From: RYN-111 sp046595815
GTDB taxonomy: Bacteria; Actinomycetota; Actinomycetes; Mycobacteriales; SCTD01
Assembly: GCA_046595815.1 (NCBI GenBank)
Contig: JBKJSN010000088.1
Coordinates: 17,876 to 81,875, forward strand
Length of the DNA stretch: 64,000 bases
Direction: 5' to 3'
The notes beneath the pieces were generated by a model. That model was not told where the DNA came from. It worked only from the letters and a program-made list of their open reading frames with translations, and made no database searches. Positions 37,080 through 45,221 of this stretch are shown piece by piece (position 1 is the stretch's first letter; every line of letters begins with the position of its first letter). The position numbers and the translations under genes are program-made.

Positions 37080-37679
37080 TCAGACGTCGAGGGTGCGCCG
37101 GCCCTCGAAGGCCCGGCCGAGGGTGACCTCGTCGGCGTACTCGAGGTCGCCGCCGACCGGCAGGCCACTGGCGAGCCGGGTCACCCGCAGGCCCATCGGC
37201 TTCACGAGACGGGCGAGGTACGCCGCCGTGGCCTCCCCCTCGAGGTTCGGGTCGGTGGCGAGGATGAGCTCGGTGACCACGCCGTCGGCCAGGCGCGTCA
37301 TGAGCTCGCGTACGCGGAGGTCGTCCGGGCCGATGCCTTCGATCGGGGAGATCGCGCCGCCGAGCACGTGGTAGCGGCCGCGGAACTCGCGGGTCTTCTC
37401 GACTGCGACGACGTCCTTGCTCTCCTCGACGACGCAGATCACCGACAGGTCGCGCCGGGGGTCGCGGCAGATGCGGCACTCGTCCTGCTCGCTGACGTTG
37501 CCGCAGATGCGGCAGAACCGCACCTTGTCCTTCACCTCGGTGAGGACGTGCACCAGCCGCTTCACATCCGCCGGGTCGGAGGCCAGCAGGTGGAAGGCGA
37601 TCCGCTGCGCGCTCTTGGGACCGACGCCCGGCAGTCGCCCGAGCTCATCGATCAGGTCCTGGACCGCGCCCTCGTACAC
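37080..37679 (-). CDS. recR: Recombination protein RecR
   Basis: 199 aa. The N-terminal helix-hairpin-helix LPGVGPKSAQRIAFHLL, C4 zinc finger (Cys56, 59, 68, 71) and Toprim domain (VICVVEESKDVVAVEKT, ATDPNLEGEATAAYL) are complete. It helps RecF and RecO load RecA at gaps. It follows ybaB directly, in the classic dnaX-ybaB-recR order. Confidence 0.96.
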   Translation of the reverse strand: MYEGAVQDLIDELGRLPGVGPKSAQRIAFHLLASDPADVKRLVHVLTEVKDKVRFCRICGNVSEQDECRICRDPRRDLSVICVVEESKDVVAVEKTREFRGRYHVLGGAISPIEGIGPDDLRVRELMTRLADGVVTELILATDPNLEGEATAAYLARLVKPMGLRVTRLASGLPVGGDLEYADEVTLGRAFEGRRTLDV

Positions 37680-38006
37680 CTACAGGCCCGCAATGCCGAG
37701 GCCACCGGTCATCGGGCCCATCGTCTGCGCACCGAGCTCGTGCGCCTGCTCCTGGCCGTTGCGGGCGGCGGCGAGCACGAGGTCCTCGATGCTCTCCACG
37801 TCGTCCGGGTCCACGGCCTTCGGGTCGATCTTGATGCGCAGCACCTCACCGGCGCCGCTGACGATGACCTCAACGAGCCCGCCACCCGCCGTACCCGTGA
37901 GCTCGGTCGCGGCGAGCTGCTCCTGCGCCTGCAGCATCTGCTGCTGCATCTTCTGCGCCTGCTTCATCAGCTGCTGCATGTTCGGCTGTCCGCCGGGCTT
38001 GGCCAC
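37680..38006 (-). CDS. YbaB/EbfC nucleoid-associated protein
   Basis: 108 aa. A Gln/Met-rich N-terminal helix (MQQLMKQAQKMQQQMLQAQEQ), the core GTAGGGLVEVIVSGAGEVLRIKIDPKAV, and a C-terminal helix. It is a DNA-binding tweezer-like dimer. It sits between dnaX and recR, 33 bases after dnaX. Confidence 0.95.
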   Translation of the reverse strand: MAKPGGQPNMQQLMKQAQKMQQQMLQAQEQLAATELTGTAGGGLVEVIVSGAGEVLRIKIDPKAVDPDDVESIEDLVLAAARNGQEQAHELGAQTMGPMTGGLGIAGL

Positions 38007-38039
38007 GTCTTGCTCCTCGCTGTTCCTGGTCCGGTGAGA

Positions 38040-39839
38040 CTAGGTCTCGTTGATGACACGGCCGCCGAGCTGGTCCTGCAGCAGCGCGATGGCGGCGTCC
38101 TCGCCGTGCTGCACCGCGCGCTCCGGCTCGGGCGCCTCGGGGTCCACGGGCTCGATCTCGTCGCCGGGGGCGAACCCCTCATAAGCGGGTACGGCGGCAG
38201 CTGGCGCCTCGGGCAAGGTCGGGGACTCGGCACCCACGACCAGGGCCAGATCGACCTGGAGCCCGAGCACCTCGGCCAAGGCCTCCTTCAGGACGGCTTC
38301 GTTCGTGCCGGTCTGGAAGGTGCGGATCAGGCCGGCCGTCGAGAAGCCGAGGGTCAGGGTCCGGCCGGTGAGGCTGAGCACGGTGGCGTTGAGCAGCAGC
38401 GCCTTCGTGGCCCGCTTGCGGCTGTTCGCGGCGTCGAGCACCGCATCCCAGGACCGGCGCAACGCGGTGGCGTCCAGGCCCCCTGCGGCAGCCGGTTCGG
38501 CGGGCGTGCTCGCTGCGGGCTGGGGTTCCGCCGTACCGCCGAGGGTTGCGGCGGCCGGCCACGCGGCGGGGGCGGGAGCGGGCGCTGCTGGAGGCGCTGC
38601 TGCGGGGGTCGGTGCCGGCGTCGCGGCGGGCGGGGGTGCGACGGGAGCCGAGCGAGGCGCGGCCGCGGGGGCGTCACCGATGTCGAAGCGACGCTCCAAC
38701 CGCTCGAGGCGGGTGAGCAGCGCGGCCTCGTCGGTCGAGGCGCCCGGAAGGAGGACGCGCGCGCACAGCAGCTCCAGTAGCAACCGGGGCGCGGTCGTGC
38801 CCTTGAGCTCGGTGAGGCCGTCGTGGAACAGGTCGGCGGCACGGGAGAGCCCAGCGGGCCCCATCGCCTGCGCCTGCCGGAGCATCGCGGGGAGCTGGTC
38901 CTCGGGGACGTCGAGGAGCTTTTTGTCCAGGGCCTCGGGTACGGCGGCCAGCACGACCAGGTCACGAAGCCGCTGCAGGACGTCCTCGACGAAGCGACGC
39001 GGCGCCAACCCGCTCTCCAGCACCTGGTCGACGGTCGCGAAGACAGCCGCGCCGTCCTTGGCCGCGAAGGCCTCCACGACGTCGTCCAGCAGGGTGTCCG
39101 GGGTGACGCCGAGCAGCGACGCGGCGCCTTCACGGGTGACCCCGTCCGGACCGGCAGCCGCGAGAACCTGGTCCAGGATCGACAGGCCGTCACGGGCACT
39201 GCCGGCGGCGGCGCGCACGACGAGGGGCATGACGGTCGGGTCGACCGGCACGCCCTCCTTGGCGACGACCTCCTCCAGCAGGGCGGTGAGGTCGGCGCGC
39301 GGCATGAGCCGGAAGGGGTAGTGGTGGGTGCGCGAGCGGATGGTGCCGAGCACCTTCTCCGGCTCGGTGGTGGCGAACACGAAGCGCAGGAACTCCGGCG
39401 GCTCCTCGACGAGCTTGAGCAGCGCGTTGAACGCCGCCGTCGTCACCATATGAGCCTCGTCGATGATGTAGATCTTGTAGCGGCTCAACACCGGGGCGTA
39501 GAAGGCCCGCTCACGCAGGTCTCGGGCGTCGTCGACGCCGTTGTTGGAGGCCGCATCGATCTCGATGACGTCGAGGGTTCCGCTGCCGTTCGGCGCCAGC
39601 CCGACGCAGCTGTCGCACTCGCCGCACGGGTCGGGGGTCGGACCCTGCTCGCAGTTGAGCGACCGCGCGAGGATGCGCGCGCTGGAGGTCTTGCCGCACC
39701 CGCGCGGACCGCTGAACAGGTAGGCGTGGTTCACCTTGCCGTTCAGCAGCGCCTGTCGGAGCGGACCGGTGACGTGCTCTTGGCCCTTGACCTCAGCCAA
39801 GGTCCCGGGACGGTACTTGCGGTACAGCGCCAACGACAC
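38040..39839 (-). CDS. dnaX: DNA polymerase III subunits gamma/tau
   Basis: 599 aa from GTG 39839. Walker A GPRGCGKTS at 44-52, zinc-binding Cys63, 72, 75 and 78, Walker B YIIDEAHM, and sensor SRTHHYPFR. An Ala/Pro-rich linker (about 415-480) leads to a tau-type C-terminal domain (LRRSWDAVLDAANSRKRATKALL). It is the clamp-loader ATPase. The upstream open frame overlaps the SRP RNA, so the GTG was chosen. Confidence 0.95.
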   Translation of the reverse strand: MSLALYRKYRPGTLAEVKGQEHVTGPLRQALLNGKVNHAYLFSGPRGCGKTSSARILARSLNCEQGPTPDPCGECDSCVGLAPNGSGTLDVIEIDAASNNGVDDARDLRERAFYAPVLSRYKIYIIDEAHMVTTAAFNALLKLVEEPPEFLRFVFATTEPEKVLGTIRSRTHHYPFRLMPRADLTALLEEVVAKEGVPVDPTVMPLVVRAAAGSARDGLSILDQVLAAAGPDGVTREGAASLLGVTPDTLLDDVVEAFAAKDGAAVFATVDQVLESGLAPRRFVEDVLQRLRDLVVLAAVPEALDKKLLDVPEDQLPAMLRQAQAMGPAGLSRAADLFHDGLTELKGTTAPRLLLELLCARVLLPGASTDEAALLTRLERLERRFDIGDAPAAAPRSAPVAPPPAATPAPTPAAAPPAAPAPAPAAWPAAATLGGTAEPQPAASTPAEPAAAGGLDATALRRSWDAVLDAANSRKRATKALLLNATVLSLTGRTLTLGFSTAGLIRTFQTGTNEAVLKEALAEVLGLQVDLALVVGAESPTLPEAPAAAVPAYEGFAPGDEIEPVDPEAPEPERAVQHGEDAAIALLQDQLGGRVINET

Positions 39840-39861
39840 CCGCAGGTCCTCCTTCAAGGAA

Positions 39862-39956
39862 AGGACCCCTCGCGCACCCGCCAAGAGCCCGCCTGCCCTT
39901 GCTGCCTTCCGGCCCTGGGGGGGTTCAGCGAGAAGAGCGCCGCACGAGGGGTCTGC
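39862..39956 (-). ncRNA. ffs: Signal recognition particle small RNA (4.5S-like)
   Basis: On the minus strand the Ffh-binding domain IV is clear: CAGGGCCGGAAGGCAGCAAG with its GGAA tetraloop and asymmetric loop. The ends pair (GACCCCTCGTGC with GCGCGAGGGGTC). The position next to dnaX is usual for actinobacteria. TAGGAT at 39961-39966 is a good -10. Ends are accurate to a few bases. Confidence 0.9.
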
Positions 39957-40002
39957 GCCCATCCTAGGGGTACGGCGGTCAGGTGCTGCTCGGGCGCTGC
40001 GC

Positions 40003-40008
40003 TAATCT
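40003..40008 (+). promoter_or_regulatory. -10 element of tRNA-Ser(GGA)
   Basis: TAATCT (TANNNT) ends 7 bases before the first base of tRNA-Ser(GGA), in the expected place for its transcription start. Confidence 0.5.
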
Positions 40009-40015
40009 CATCGAC

Positions 40016-40104
40016 GGAGGATTCGCCTAGTTGGCCTATGGCGCACGCTTGGAAAGCGTGTTGGGGGCAACCCCTCGCGAGTTCGAATCTCGCATCCTCC
40101 GCCA
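40016..40104 (+). tRNA. tRNA-Ser (anticodon GGA)
   Basis: Acceptor GGAGGAT pairs with ATCCTCC, discriminator G, and CCA is encoded (40102-40104). The anticodon loop TTGGAAA gives GGA at 40051-40053. It has a long variable arm (TTGGGGGCAACCCCT) as expected for serine. The 3' half from 40052 is repeated at 42071-42121, marking it as an integration target. Confidence 0.96.
40052..40102 (+). repeat. Attachment-site repeat, left copy (in tRNA-Ser)
   Basis: 51 bp running from the anticodon to the CCA start of tRNA-Ser(GGA). It matches 42071-42121 with a single mismatch at 40060/42079; the last 42 bp are identical. Such duplicated tRNA 3' ends are left by tRNA-targeting integrases. Confidence 0.88.
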
Positions 40105-40136
40105 CGACTCTCCCGGGTCTTCGGATCCTGACGGGG

Positions 40137-40170
40137 TGCTGGGCTCATCGGACGACGATGGAGCCCAGCA
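40137..40170. terminator. Hairpin at 3' end of ISL3 remnant
   Basis: TGCTGGGCTC and GAGCCCAGCA form a 10-bp stem (40137-40146 with 40161-40170) around the stop codon of the transposase fragment. It could be a terminator or part of the element's end. Confidence 0.45.
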
Positions 40171-40755
40171 CTCGCCAGTTCGGTTTGCCGGCATAGAGCA
40201 GGGCACGGACTCGGTAGTTGCGGAAGTTGCGGAAGCCGAACCCGATCCGCTTGATGCGCTTGATCAGGTTGTTGAGCGCCTCGGTGGGGCCGTTGCCGAC
40301 GCGGGCGATGTGGAAGTTGCAGATCTTGTCGAACCACTTCTCGAGTGTGCCGCCGAGTTTGCGGAGCTCGAAGGGCATGGTGGGTCGCTTGCAGTGCTCG
40401 ATCAGCTCGCGGAGCATCGCTCGGGCGGGGTCGATGTCGGTGCAGCGGTAGAACTCGCGCAGCCGTTCTTTGACCCGGTAGGCGATCGCGACCTCACCGT
40501 TGGGGTCGCCCTGGGCCAGCAGTGAAGCCAGTCGTTGCTGGGCTGCTTCGGTGAGCCGTTCCTCACCGGTCAGCAATACGCGACGCACCCGGAACAGTGG
40601 GTCGCGCGCGACGTCCGCGGTGGCCCTTGTCCTCGCGTTGCACCCGGCGCCGGACCTCATCCAGCGCCCGGTTGGCGAGCTGGATGCAAGGGAAGGCGTC
40701 AACGACCTGCTTGGCCTTGGGCAGCGCTGCGGGGCTCGCGCGCAGGTCCTAGGCG
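40145..40755 (-). pseudogene. ISL3-family transposase remnant, truncated and frameshifted
   Basis: The 3' part encodes the ISL3 transposase C-terminus: ERLREFYRCTDIDPARAMLREL, then NGPTEALNNLIKRIKRIGFG and the GFRNFRNYRVRALLYAG end. Upstream, in another frame, KAKQVVDAFPCIQLANRALDEVRRRVQREDKG continues the protein, and the two parts need a frame change near 40610. The N-terminal zinc finger/HTH part and most of the DDE domain are missing. It sits just downstream of tRNA-Ser, within the duplicated att interval. Confidence 0.8.
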
Positions 40756-40837
40756 TCGCTATTCGGTCGGCGGCGTCGGCGTTCTCGAGTGTTGGGGAAG
40801 GGAACGTTTGGTGCGTGCAGAGCCGACGTTCTGGACA

Positions 40838-41626
40838 TCACCGACCGACCCGCTTCAGGGGCGGAACCTGAGCAGCGCCGAAGATGGCGGGCCGGGACAC
40901 CTGCACCGCGACCACGAAGCACACCGCCCACAGCACGGCGACCGCAGCCCAGGTCCGCCCGATGCTGCCCGCCAGGTCCGGCTCAAACCACGAAACGACT
41001 GCCAGCCAGACAGTCGCGGTCCCGACACACCAGGTCGGCACACGCCACCCCTGGGGGTGCCCCGCGGCCAGAGTTGCTCCCAGCAGCAACGCGATGGGGA
41101 GCGCCGCCTGGATGGGCCAGTGGTCAAGGCCCCAGGTGTCATCTGCGACGAGATTGGTGCCGGTCGCTCGGGCTGAGTTCCACGAATAGGCGAAGGCCGG
41201 GGCGGCGGCCAGGACCACGAGCGCGGCCGGTAGCAGAGACGGCCGCCAGTACGACGGCCACGCTCGGAGCCCACCCCCCGTCGCCGCGAGAACGGCCGTG
41301 GTCACTGCGAGAGCGGCCGCGACGACGAGGTGCCCAGCCGACCCGCTCACTGCCGAAGCCGTCGCGACCGCCACGGCCACTGCGACCACCAGGCCGAGCG
41401 CGGCTGGCGTGGCAGCCGCCGGCCTCACCACGAGTGCCAGCAGCGGCGCAGCCACCAGGAACAGAAAGAGCAGCCCCCAGCCGGTGGACAGCAGCAGGGT
41501 CCGGTGGAAGTCCGGACCCTGCGCGAAAGCTAAGAGGTCGGTCAGGCCGAAGAAGAAAAATCCCCACAAGACGGCGAGGGCGGCGGCCAGAGTGCGGTGC
41601 AGGCGGGCCACAGACAGGCACCTCAT
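40838..41626 (-). CDS. Multi-pass membrane protein, unknown
   Basis: 262 aa with about seven hydrophobic segments (for example LLLSTGWGLLFLFLVAAPLL, AALVVLAAAPAFAYSW, AAVAVLWAVCFVVAVQV). One outside loop has YSWNSARATGTNLVADDTWG. No motif ties it to a known transporter or enzyme. It is the only intact gene inside the 2-kb interval between the two att copies, so it may be cargo of the lost or decayed element. Confidence 0.65.
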   Translation of the reverse strand: MRCLSVARLHRTLAAALAVLWGFFFFGLTDLLAFAQGPDFHRTLLLSTGWGLLFLFLVAAPLLALVVRPAAATPAALGLVVAVAVAVATASAVSGSAGHLVVAAALAVTTAVLAATGGGLRAWPSYWRPSLLPAALVVLAAAPAFAYSWNSARATGTNLVADDTWGLDHWPIQAALPIALLLGATLAAGHPQGWRVPTWCVGTATVWLAVVSWFEPDLAGSIGRTWAAVAVLWAVCFVVAVQVSRPAIFGAAQVPPLKRVGR

Positions 41627-42070
41627 TGCGGGGCGTTAGGACGTCGGTGACGGGCCCGGCGGCGCCCGCTTGTGAACTGAACTGCGGCCAGCGTCGTGAC
41701 TAGAACGAGGTCCCCCGTGCTTCTGTGTGACCCAAGACGACGTCCAAAGCGGCGACCCCCAGGGGCCGCAAGATCACCGGCATCACTGGGTCATCCAGCG
41801 CGTTCAGTCGCGTCACCAGGGTCATGGGCGCCAGTATGTCCCATCCTGCGCGTACTCGCGGCGATCGTGACCGGCATCCCTGCCGTTCTCATCAGTCCAG
41901 GCGATCTTGCTCCCACGCACTTACCCGCCCCGATCCCAGCCCGCTGCCGTACGGGCCGTTGTTCGTCGCTGTGCCGGACCTGGGTGAAGGCGCTTCCTGC
42001 CGGCGAGCTACCCGCCTTCGTGGCGGATGTCATCAGTGCGGCCCGCCAGCGGGAAGCTCCCGGTGCCGGC

Positions 42071-42121
42071 GAAAGCGTCTTGGGGGCAACCCCTCGCGAG
42101 TTCGAATCTCGCATCCTCCGC
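42071..42121 (+). repeat. Attachment-site repeat, right copy (tRNA-Ser fragment)
   Basis: 51-bp copy of the 3' half of tRNA-Ser(GGA) with one mismatch. There is no 5' half, so it is not a functional tRNA. With 40052-40102 it brackets a 1968-bp segment. Confidence 0.88.
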
Positions 42122-42222
42122 GCAACCGACGACCCCGGTCCCTCCCTTGGGCCCGGGGTCGTCGTCGTGCGTCGTGTCATGGCTTGTACGCCGTCCCGCT
42201 CGGGGCTGGCCGTGACATCGAA

Positions 42223-42258
42223 AACCCCTGAACCCGCTCAGCTGTGGGTTCAGGGGTT
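42223..42258. terminator. Perfect hairpin, likely terminator
   Basis: A 13-bp perfect inverted repeat (AACCCCTGAACCC at 42223-42235 with 42246-42258) around a 10-base loop. It lies about 310 bases beyond the stop of the AlbA_2 gene and just outside the right att copy. It could end transcription in either direction. Confidence 0.55.
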
Positions 42259-42569
42259 CTCGATCTCCGAAGAGATCACATTGGCGGGGTGGCGACGAAA
42301 CTCCAAACCCGCAGGTCACAGTCATGGTCAACGAGATTCGCCCAAGGCGGTGCACGCGTTTTGCCCCGGACCTTGCACACTCCACAAACCGACTCTCGAG
42401 GCGCGGAGCCTGAGTCGTACGGTGCGGTTCTGGGTGCGGTTCTGGGTGCGAGCGGGTGCCGTTGCCTGCCGGGTGAAGCCAGGGGCTGTCTTCGCAGCGA
42501 GCTGGTCGAAAGCGAGGTTGCGCTACTGGCAGATCCTGACCTGCTCAAAGCTTGGCGCCGCAGGTCTTC

Positions 42570-44453
42570 CTATCGGGTCTGACCGGTGCTCTCGGGCGCA
42601 GGCTGAGCTGCAGTCGGCTGCTGACGCAATCGGTGCGCCAGCAGGCTCTCCCGTCCTGCATCTGTGAGCCGGAAGGTCGAGGTGGGGCTCAGGGGGTTGT
42701 CGGTTGTACGGAGGATGAACCCCTTCTTCTCCGCCTCAGAAATCCAGCGGGTGCGGCTCTTGGTGGAGGCGAGGCTGAGCGCCTCAGCGATGCCCTTGGG
42801 TGAGAGCTCTCCGCCGCTACTGGCGTCGATGGCTGCGAGGAGCTCAGGCACCCGGCTCTCCCTGCTCCGGCCGTCCCTCACGGGCTTCTGCTGCTCATGC
42901 GCTGGCGCCTCGATAGCGCCAGCTCCCCGATCAGCTCCCCCGGTGCCCGCGGGCTCGTTGCTCAGCCTCCACGACGAGCTGTGCTTGCTACTTAGACGGT
43001 GAAGAATGCCGGCATCTTCGAGTGCCCGCAGTTCCGCTGCGGCGTCCACAAGCGCGCACGGTGCCAGGCTTCGGGCGGCCAAGTGCGTCCCGAAGGAAAC
43101 GCCTGCCAGACCTGACTCGTTCACCTCCTCGCGCAACTGCATCAGACGGAGCAGAACGCTGACTAGGCGCAATCGGGCCGGGGAGCCCTCGACCTTCTTC
43201 TTCTCGAGCACCTGCCGGGCTGGCTCAAGGTCCAGCGTTCCCCTCAGCATGATGACCTGGAATGCGTTGGGCTTGTCTACGAACAGGATTGGCATGCAGC
43301 CTGCAACGTGACACGCCTCGTCGGCGGCGGCAATGCCTGAGGTTTGATGCTCAACGATGCGAGCCCCGCTTGGGGAACGCAGCTCCTCAGCGATCCGCAC
43401 CAGGCTGACGTTGCGTACGCCGGACATGTGGGTCATCCCAAGCTTCTCCAGGTCTGCATCCACGTGCAGTCCCCCTGGGCTGGTCACCACAACCGAGGAG
43501 TCTGCTACCTCCACGAGCACGCTCGTGTCTCGTTGCGAAGGGGCGAACCCCCGGTGCACGAGGGCGTTGGACAAGACTTCTCGGAGTGTCTCGCGGGGAA
43601 TGTCGAGCTCATCGAAGAGCTGCCCGCGCCGAACGACCTGCATGATGCCAAGTTCTTGATTCAGCGCCTCGAGTGTTTTGTCGAGCAGCTCCCCGGCGGT
43701 GCCGTCGATGTTGTGCGAAGCGAAGCGGGTGTCAGGAGGATCCGTGGCCTTGGGGTGCCTGCGGTAGCCGATGCGGCCGCTGTCGCTCCGGGTGTGGGGG
43801 TTCTCGCCTAGCGTCACTAGTCCGGCGTAGGTGAGCGTGCCGTCATCTCGCAGAACCCCCCACTGACGAAGCAAGTGCTCGTTGCCGTGCTCGGCCGACT
43901 TGGGGTTGGCGTTCCGTAGCGCCTGACAGAAGGCGTCGGCGGCAACGGTGTTCAGCGTGCTTCCCTCAGGGGCAGCCGCCCGGCTGAGGTCCTCACGCTT
44001 GCGGTTTGCCAACATTCCCGCGACCTCGGAAGGTGTCAGTCGCTGGTCGCCATCGCCCACTCGGATGAACGACCCCTTCTCGGGCCCATCGCCCGCTCGG
44101 TGGCAGGGACGCTCATCTCTGGGTACCGCAGGAATGTCTGCGATCAGGACGGTGCCGTCGGGGTGGCTGACCAAGCTGATGGTGGCCCTCAGCGGTGGCT
44201 GCATCGATGCGCAGACTGCCTGAAACTCCGAGAGCATCTTTTGGGGGTTGTCCACGCCCGTCACGTCGAACGTGCCCGAGTTCTCGAACACACCCAGCAA
44301 GAAGATGCCGCCCTCGCCGTTTGCAAAGGCACTGAGGGTTTCGTGGGTGGTCTCTGGAAGCGCTCGTTGCGCCCGCTTGGCTTCGATGAACTGATGGTCC
44401 GTTTTGACATCCCGAAGCTCGGCCAAAAGAGCATCCAAGGCATCGACATCCAT
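42570..44453 (-). CDS. AlbA_2/Schlafen-type ATP-binding regulator-like protein
   Basis: 627 aa from ATG 44453 (AGGAG about 11 bases upstream). The N-terminal AlbA_2 domain has FIEAK at 22-26 and SAFANGEGGIFLLGV at 41-55. A central GHKL-like part (ETLREVLSNALVHRGF at 288-303, TSPGG at 324-328) matches the ATPase_c_4 domain of these proteins. The C-terminus has a winged-helix-like segment (LSPKGIAEALSLASTKSRTRWISEAEKKGFI). Such proteins are often DNA-binding regulators or anti-phage factors in accessory islands. A cluster of 14-bp motifs lies upstream, with the inverted copy 58 bases before the ATG. A TTG start at 44504 is possible but weaker. Confidence 0.8.
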   Translation of the reverse strand: MDVDALDALLAELRDVKTDHQFIEAKRAQRALPETTHETLSAFANGEGGIFLLGVFENSGTFDVTGVDNPQKMLSEFQAVCASMQPPLRATISLVSHPDGTVLIADIPAVPRDERPCHRAGDGPEKGSFIRVGDGDQRLTPSEVAGMLANRKREDLSRAAAPEGSTLNTVAADAFCQALRNANPKSAEHGNEHLLRQWGVLRDDGTLTYAGLVTLGENPHTRSDSGRIGYRRHPKATDPPDTRFASHNIDGTAGELLDKTLEALNQELGIMQVVRRGQLFDELDIPRETLREVLSNALVHRGFAPSQRDTSVLVEVADSSVVVTSPGGLHVDADLEKLGMTHMSGVRNVSLVRIAEELRSPSGARIVEHQTSGIAAADEACHVAGCMPILFVDKPNAFQVIMLRGTLDLEPARQVLEKKKVEGSPARLRLVSVLLRLMQLREEVNESGLAGVSFGTHLAARSLAPCALVDAAAELRALEDAGILHRLSSKHSSSWRLSNEPAGTGGADRGAGAIEAPAHEQQKPVRDGRSRESRVPELLAAIDASSGGELSPKGIAEALSLASTKSRTRWISEAEKKGFILRTTDNPLSPTSTFRLTDAGRESLLAHRLRQQPTAAQPAPESTGQTR

Positions 44454-44510
44454 CGGTGAGGCAGCTCCTGTCACGCGCAGCACGGTCCGCTCAGGAGTCC
44501 TCAACGCTCG

Positions 44511-44698
44511 AACCCTTTACCCAAACCTTACACCCAACTCCTGACTTCCCGCCCACTTGGGTAAAGGGTTCCCTGGCGCTCGGCCTGCGATACACGCTCA
44601 GAACTACCCCATGTGAGCAAGTTGGGTAAAGGGTTTCGGGCAAGTTGGGTAAAGGGTTGGTGCCTTGGGTAAAGGGTTGGTGCCTTGGGTAAAGGGTC
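44511..44698. promoter_or_regulatory. Cluster of TTGGGTAAAGGGTT motifs (iteron-like operator)
   Basis: The 14-base motif occurs as direct copies at 44557-44570, 44622-44635, 44645-44658, 44665-44678 and 44685-44698 (last base changed), and inverted at 44511-44524. A degenerate inverted copy follows at 44524-44537. The last three direct copies are spaced exactly 20 bases, two helical turns. The region is between the AlbA_2 gene and a divergent small gene. The 440-bp gap shows no other gene. An operator or replication-type iteron is the natural reading. Confidence 0.8.
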
Positions 44699-44902
44699 TC
44701 TGACGAGGGGGTGTGCCAGGTAACTGTTCAAGTAGAAGCGCTACCGACCCCGGACGTCCACTTCTGCCGGTGCCTGAGAGGGCCTGGTGGCGGCGCTACC
44801 GCGTTGCAGCCAGCAGTCAGGTTCTCATGAGCACGCCTAACAAGCCGGAAAGATGGGTCCAACCGCGCGCATTGTCGTGCTTGCTCGCAGGAGCGGCGTA
44901 CG

Positions 44903-45136
44903 GTGCACACAATGGACCCTCTTGACGGTTTGCCGTCCGAGTCGCGCGCCGAGGTAGTGGCCGCTGTACAAGCCGCTTGGGACGTGAGCCCGGCCGCGGC
45001 TGAGGAGATTCTCCGCGCCGCTGAGCCGCTGTGGAACGTGCTCGAGGAACACGGCGGAGTGGATACCTGGGGCGGTATGGAGTTCGTCAATGTCTTCCCG
45101 CAGGCACTTGTACTCATCCGCAAAGCGTGCAACTGA
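44903..45136 (+). CDS. Small acidic hypothetical protein
   Basis: 77 aa from GTG 44903, which has AGGAG about 8 bases upstream; an ATG three codons later is an alternative. It is acidic and helical (SRAEVVAAVQAAWDVSPAAAEEILRAAEPLWNVLEEHG), with a GGMEF segment near the end. It is divergent from the AlbA_2 gene across the motif cluster. I do not recognise the family. Confidence 0.55.
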   Translation: MHTMDPLDGLPSESRAEVVAAVQAAWDVSPAAAEEILRAAEPLWNVLEEHGGVDTWGGMEFVNVFPQALVLIRKACN

Positions 45137-45221
45137 CGTACGTTCCAACGAGGCGCAGCCGATCCAAGCAGGTGCACCAGTTAGACCCATCCCATCCGTC
45201 TTGTTAGCCGTACTCAGGTTC

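Larger units (their letters stand above)
41627..42569. other. Gene-poor stretch with att copy and hairpin
   Basis: About 940 bp without a convincing gene. It contains the right att copy (42071-42121), a terminator-like hairpin (42223-42258) and a short tandem repeat of a 12-base unit near 42419-42449. Open frames here have no coherent protein features. Confidence 0.6.

Noticed and set aside
41696..42667. Long plus-strand open frame of 323 codons
   Set aside because: It runs through the att repeat and the hairpin and has no coherent protein features; it is a GC-driven open frame.
44511..44698. Regular repeats as a CRISPR array
   Set aside because: Units are 14 bases with 6-base spacing or irregular gaps, without unique spacers or cas genes.
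44528..44731. 67-codon open frame on the minus strand
   Set aside because: Its codons come almost entirely from the 14-bp motif copies; not a gene.
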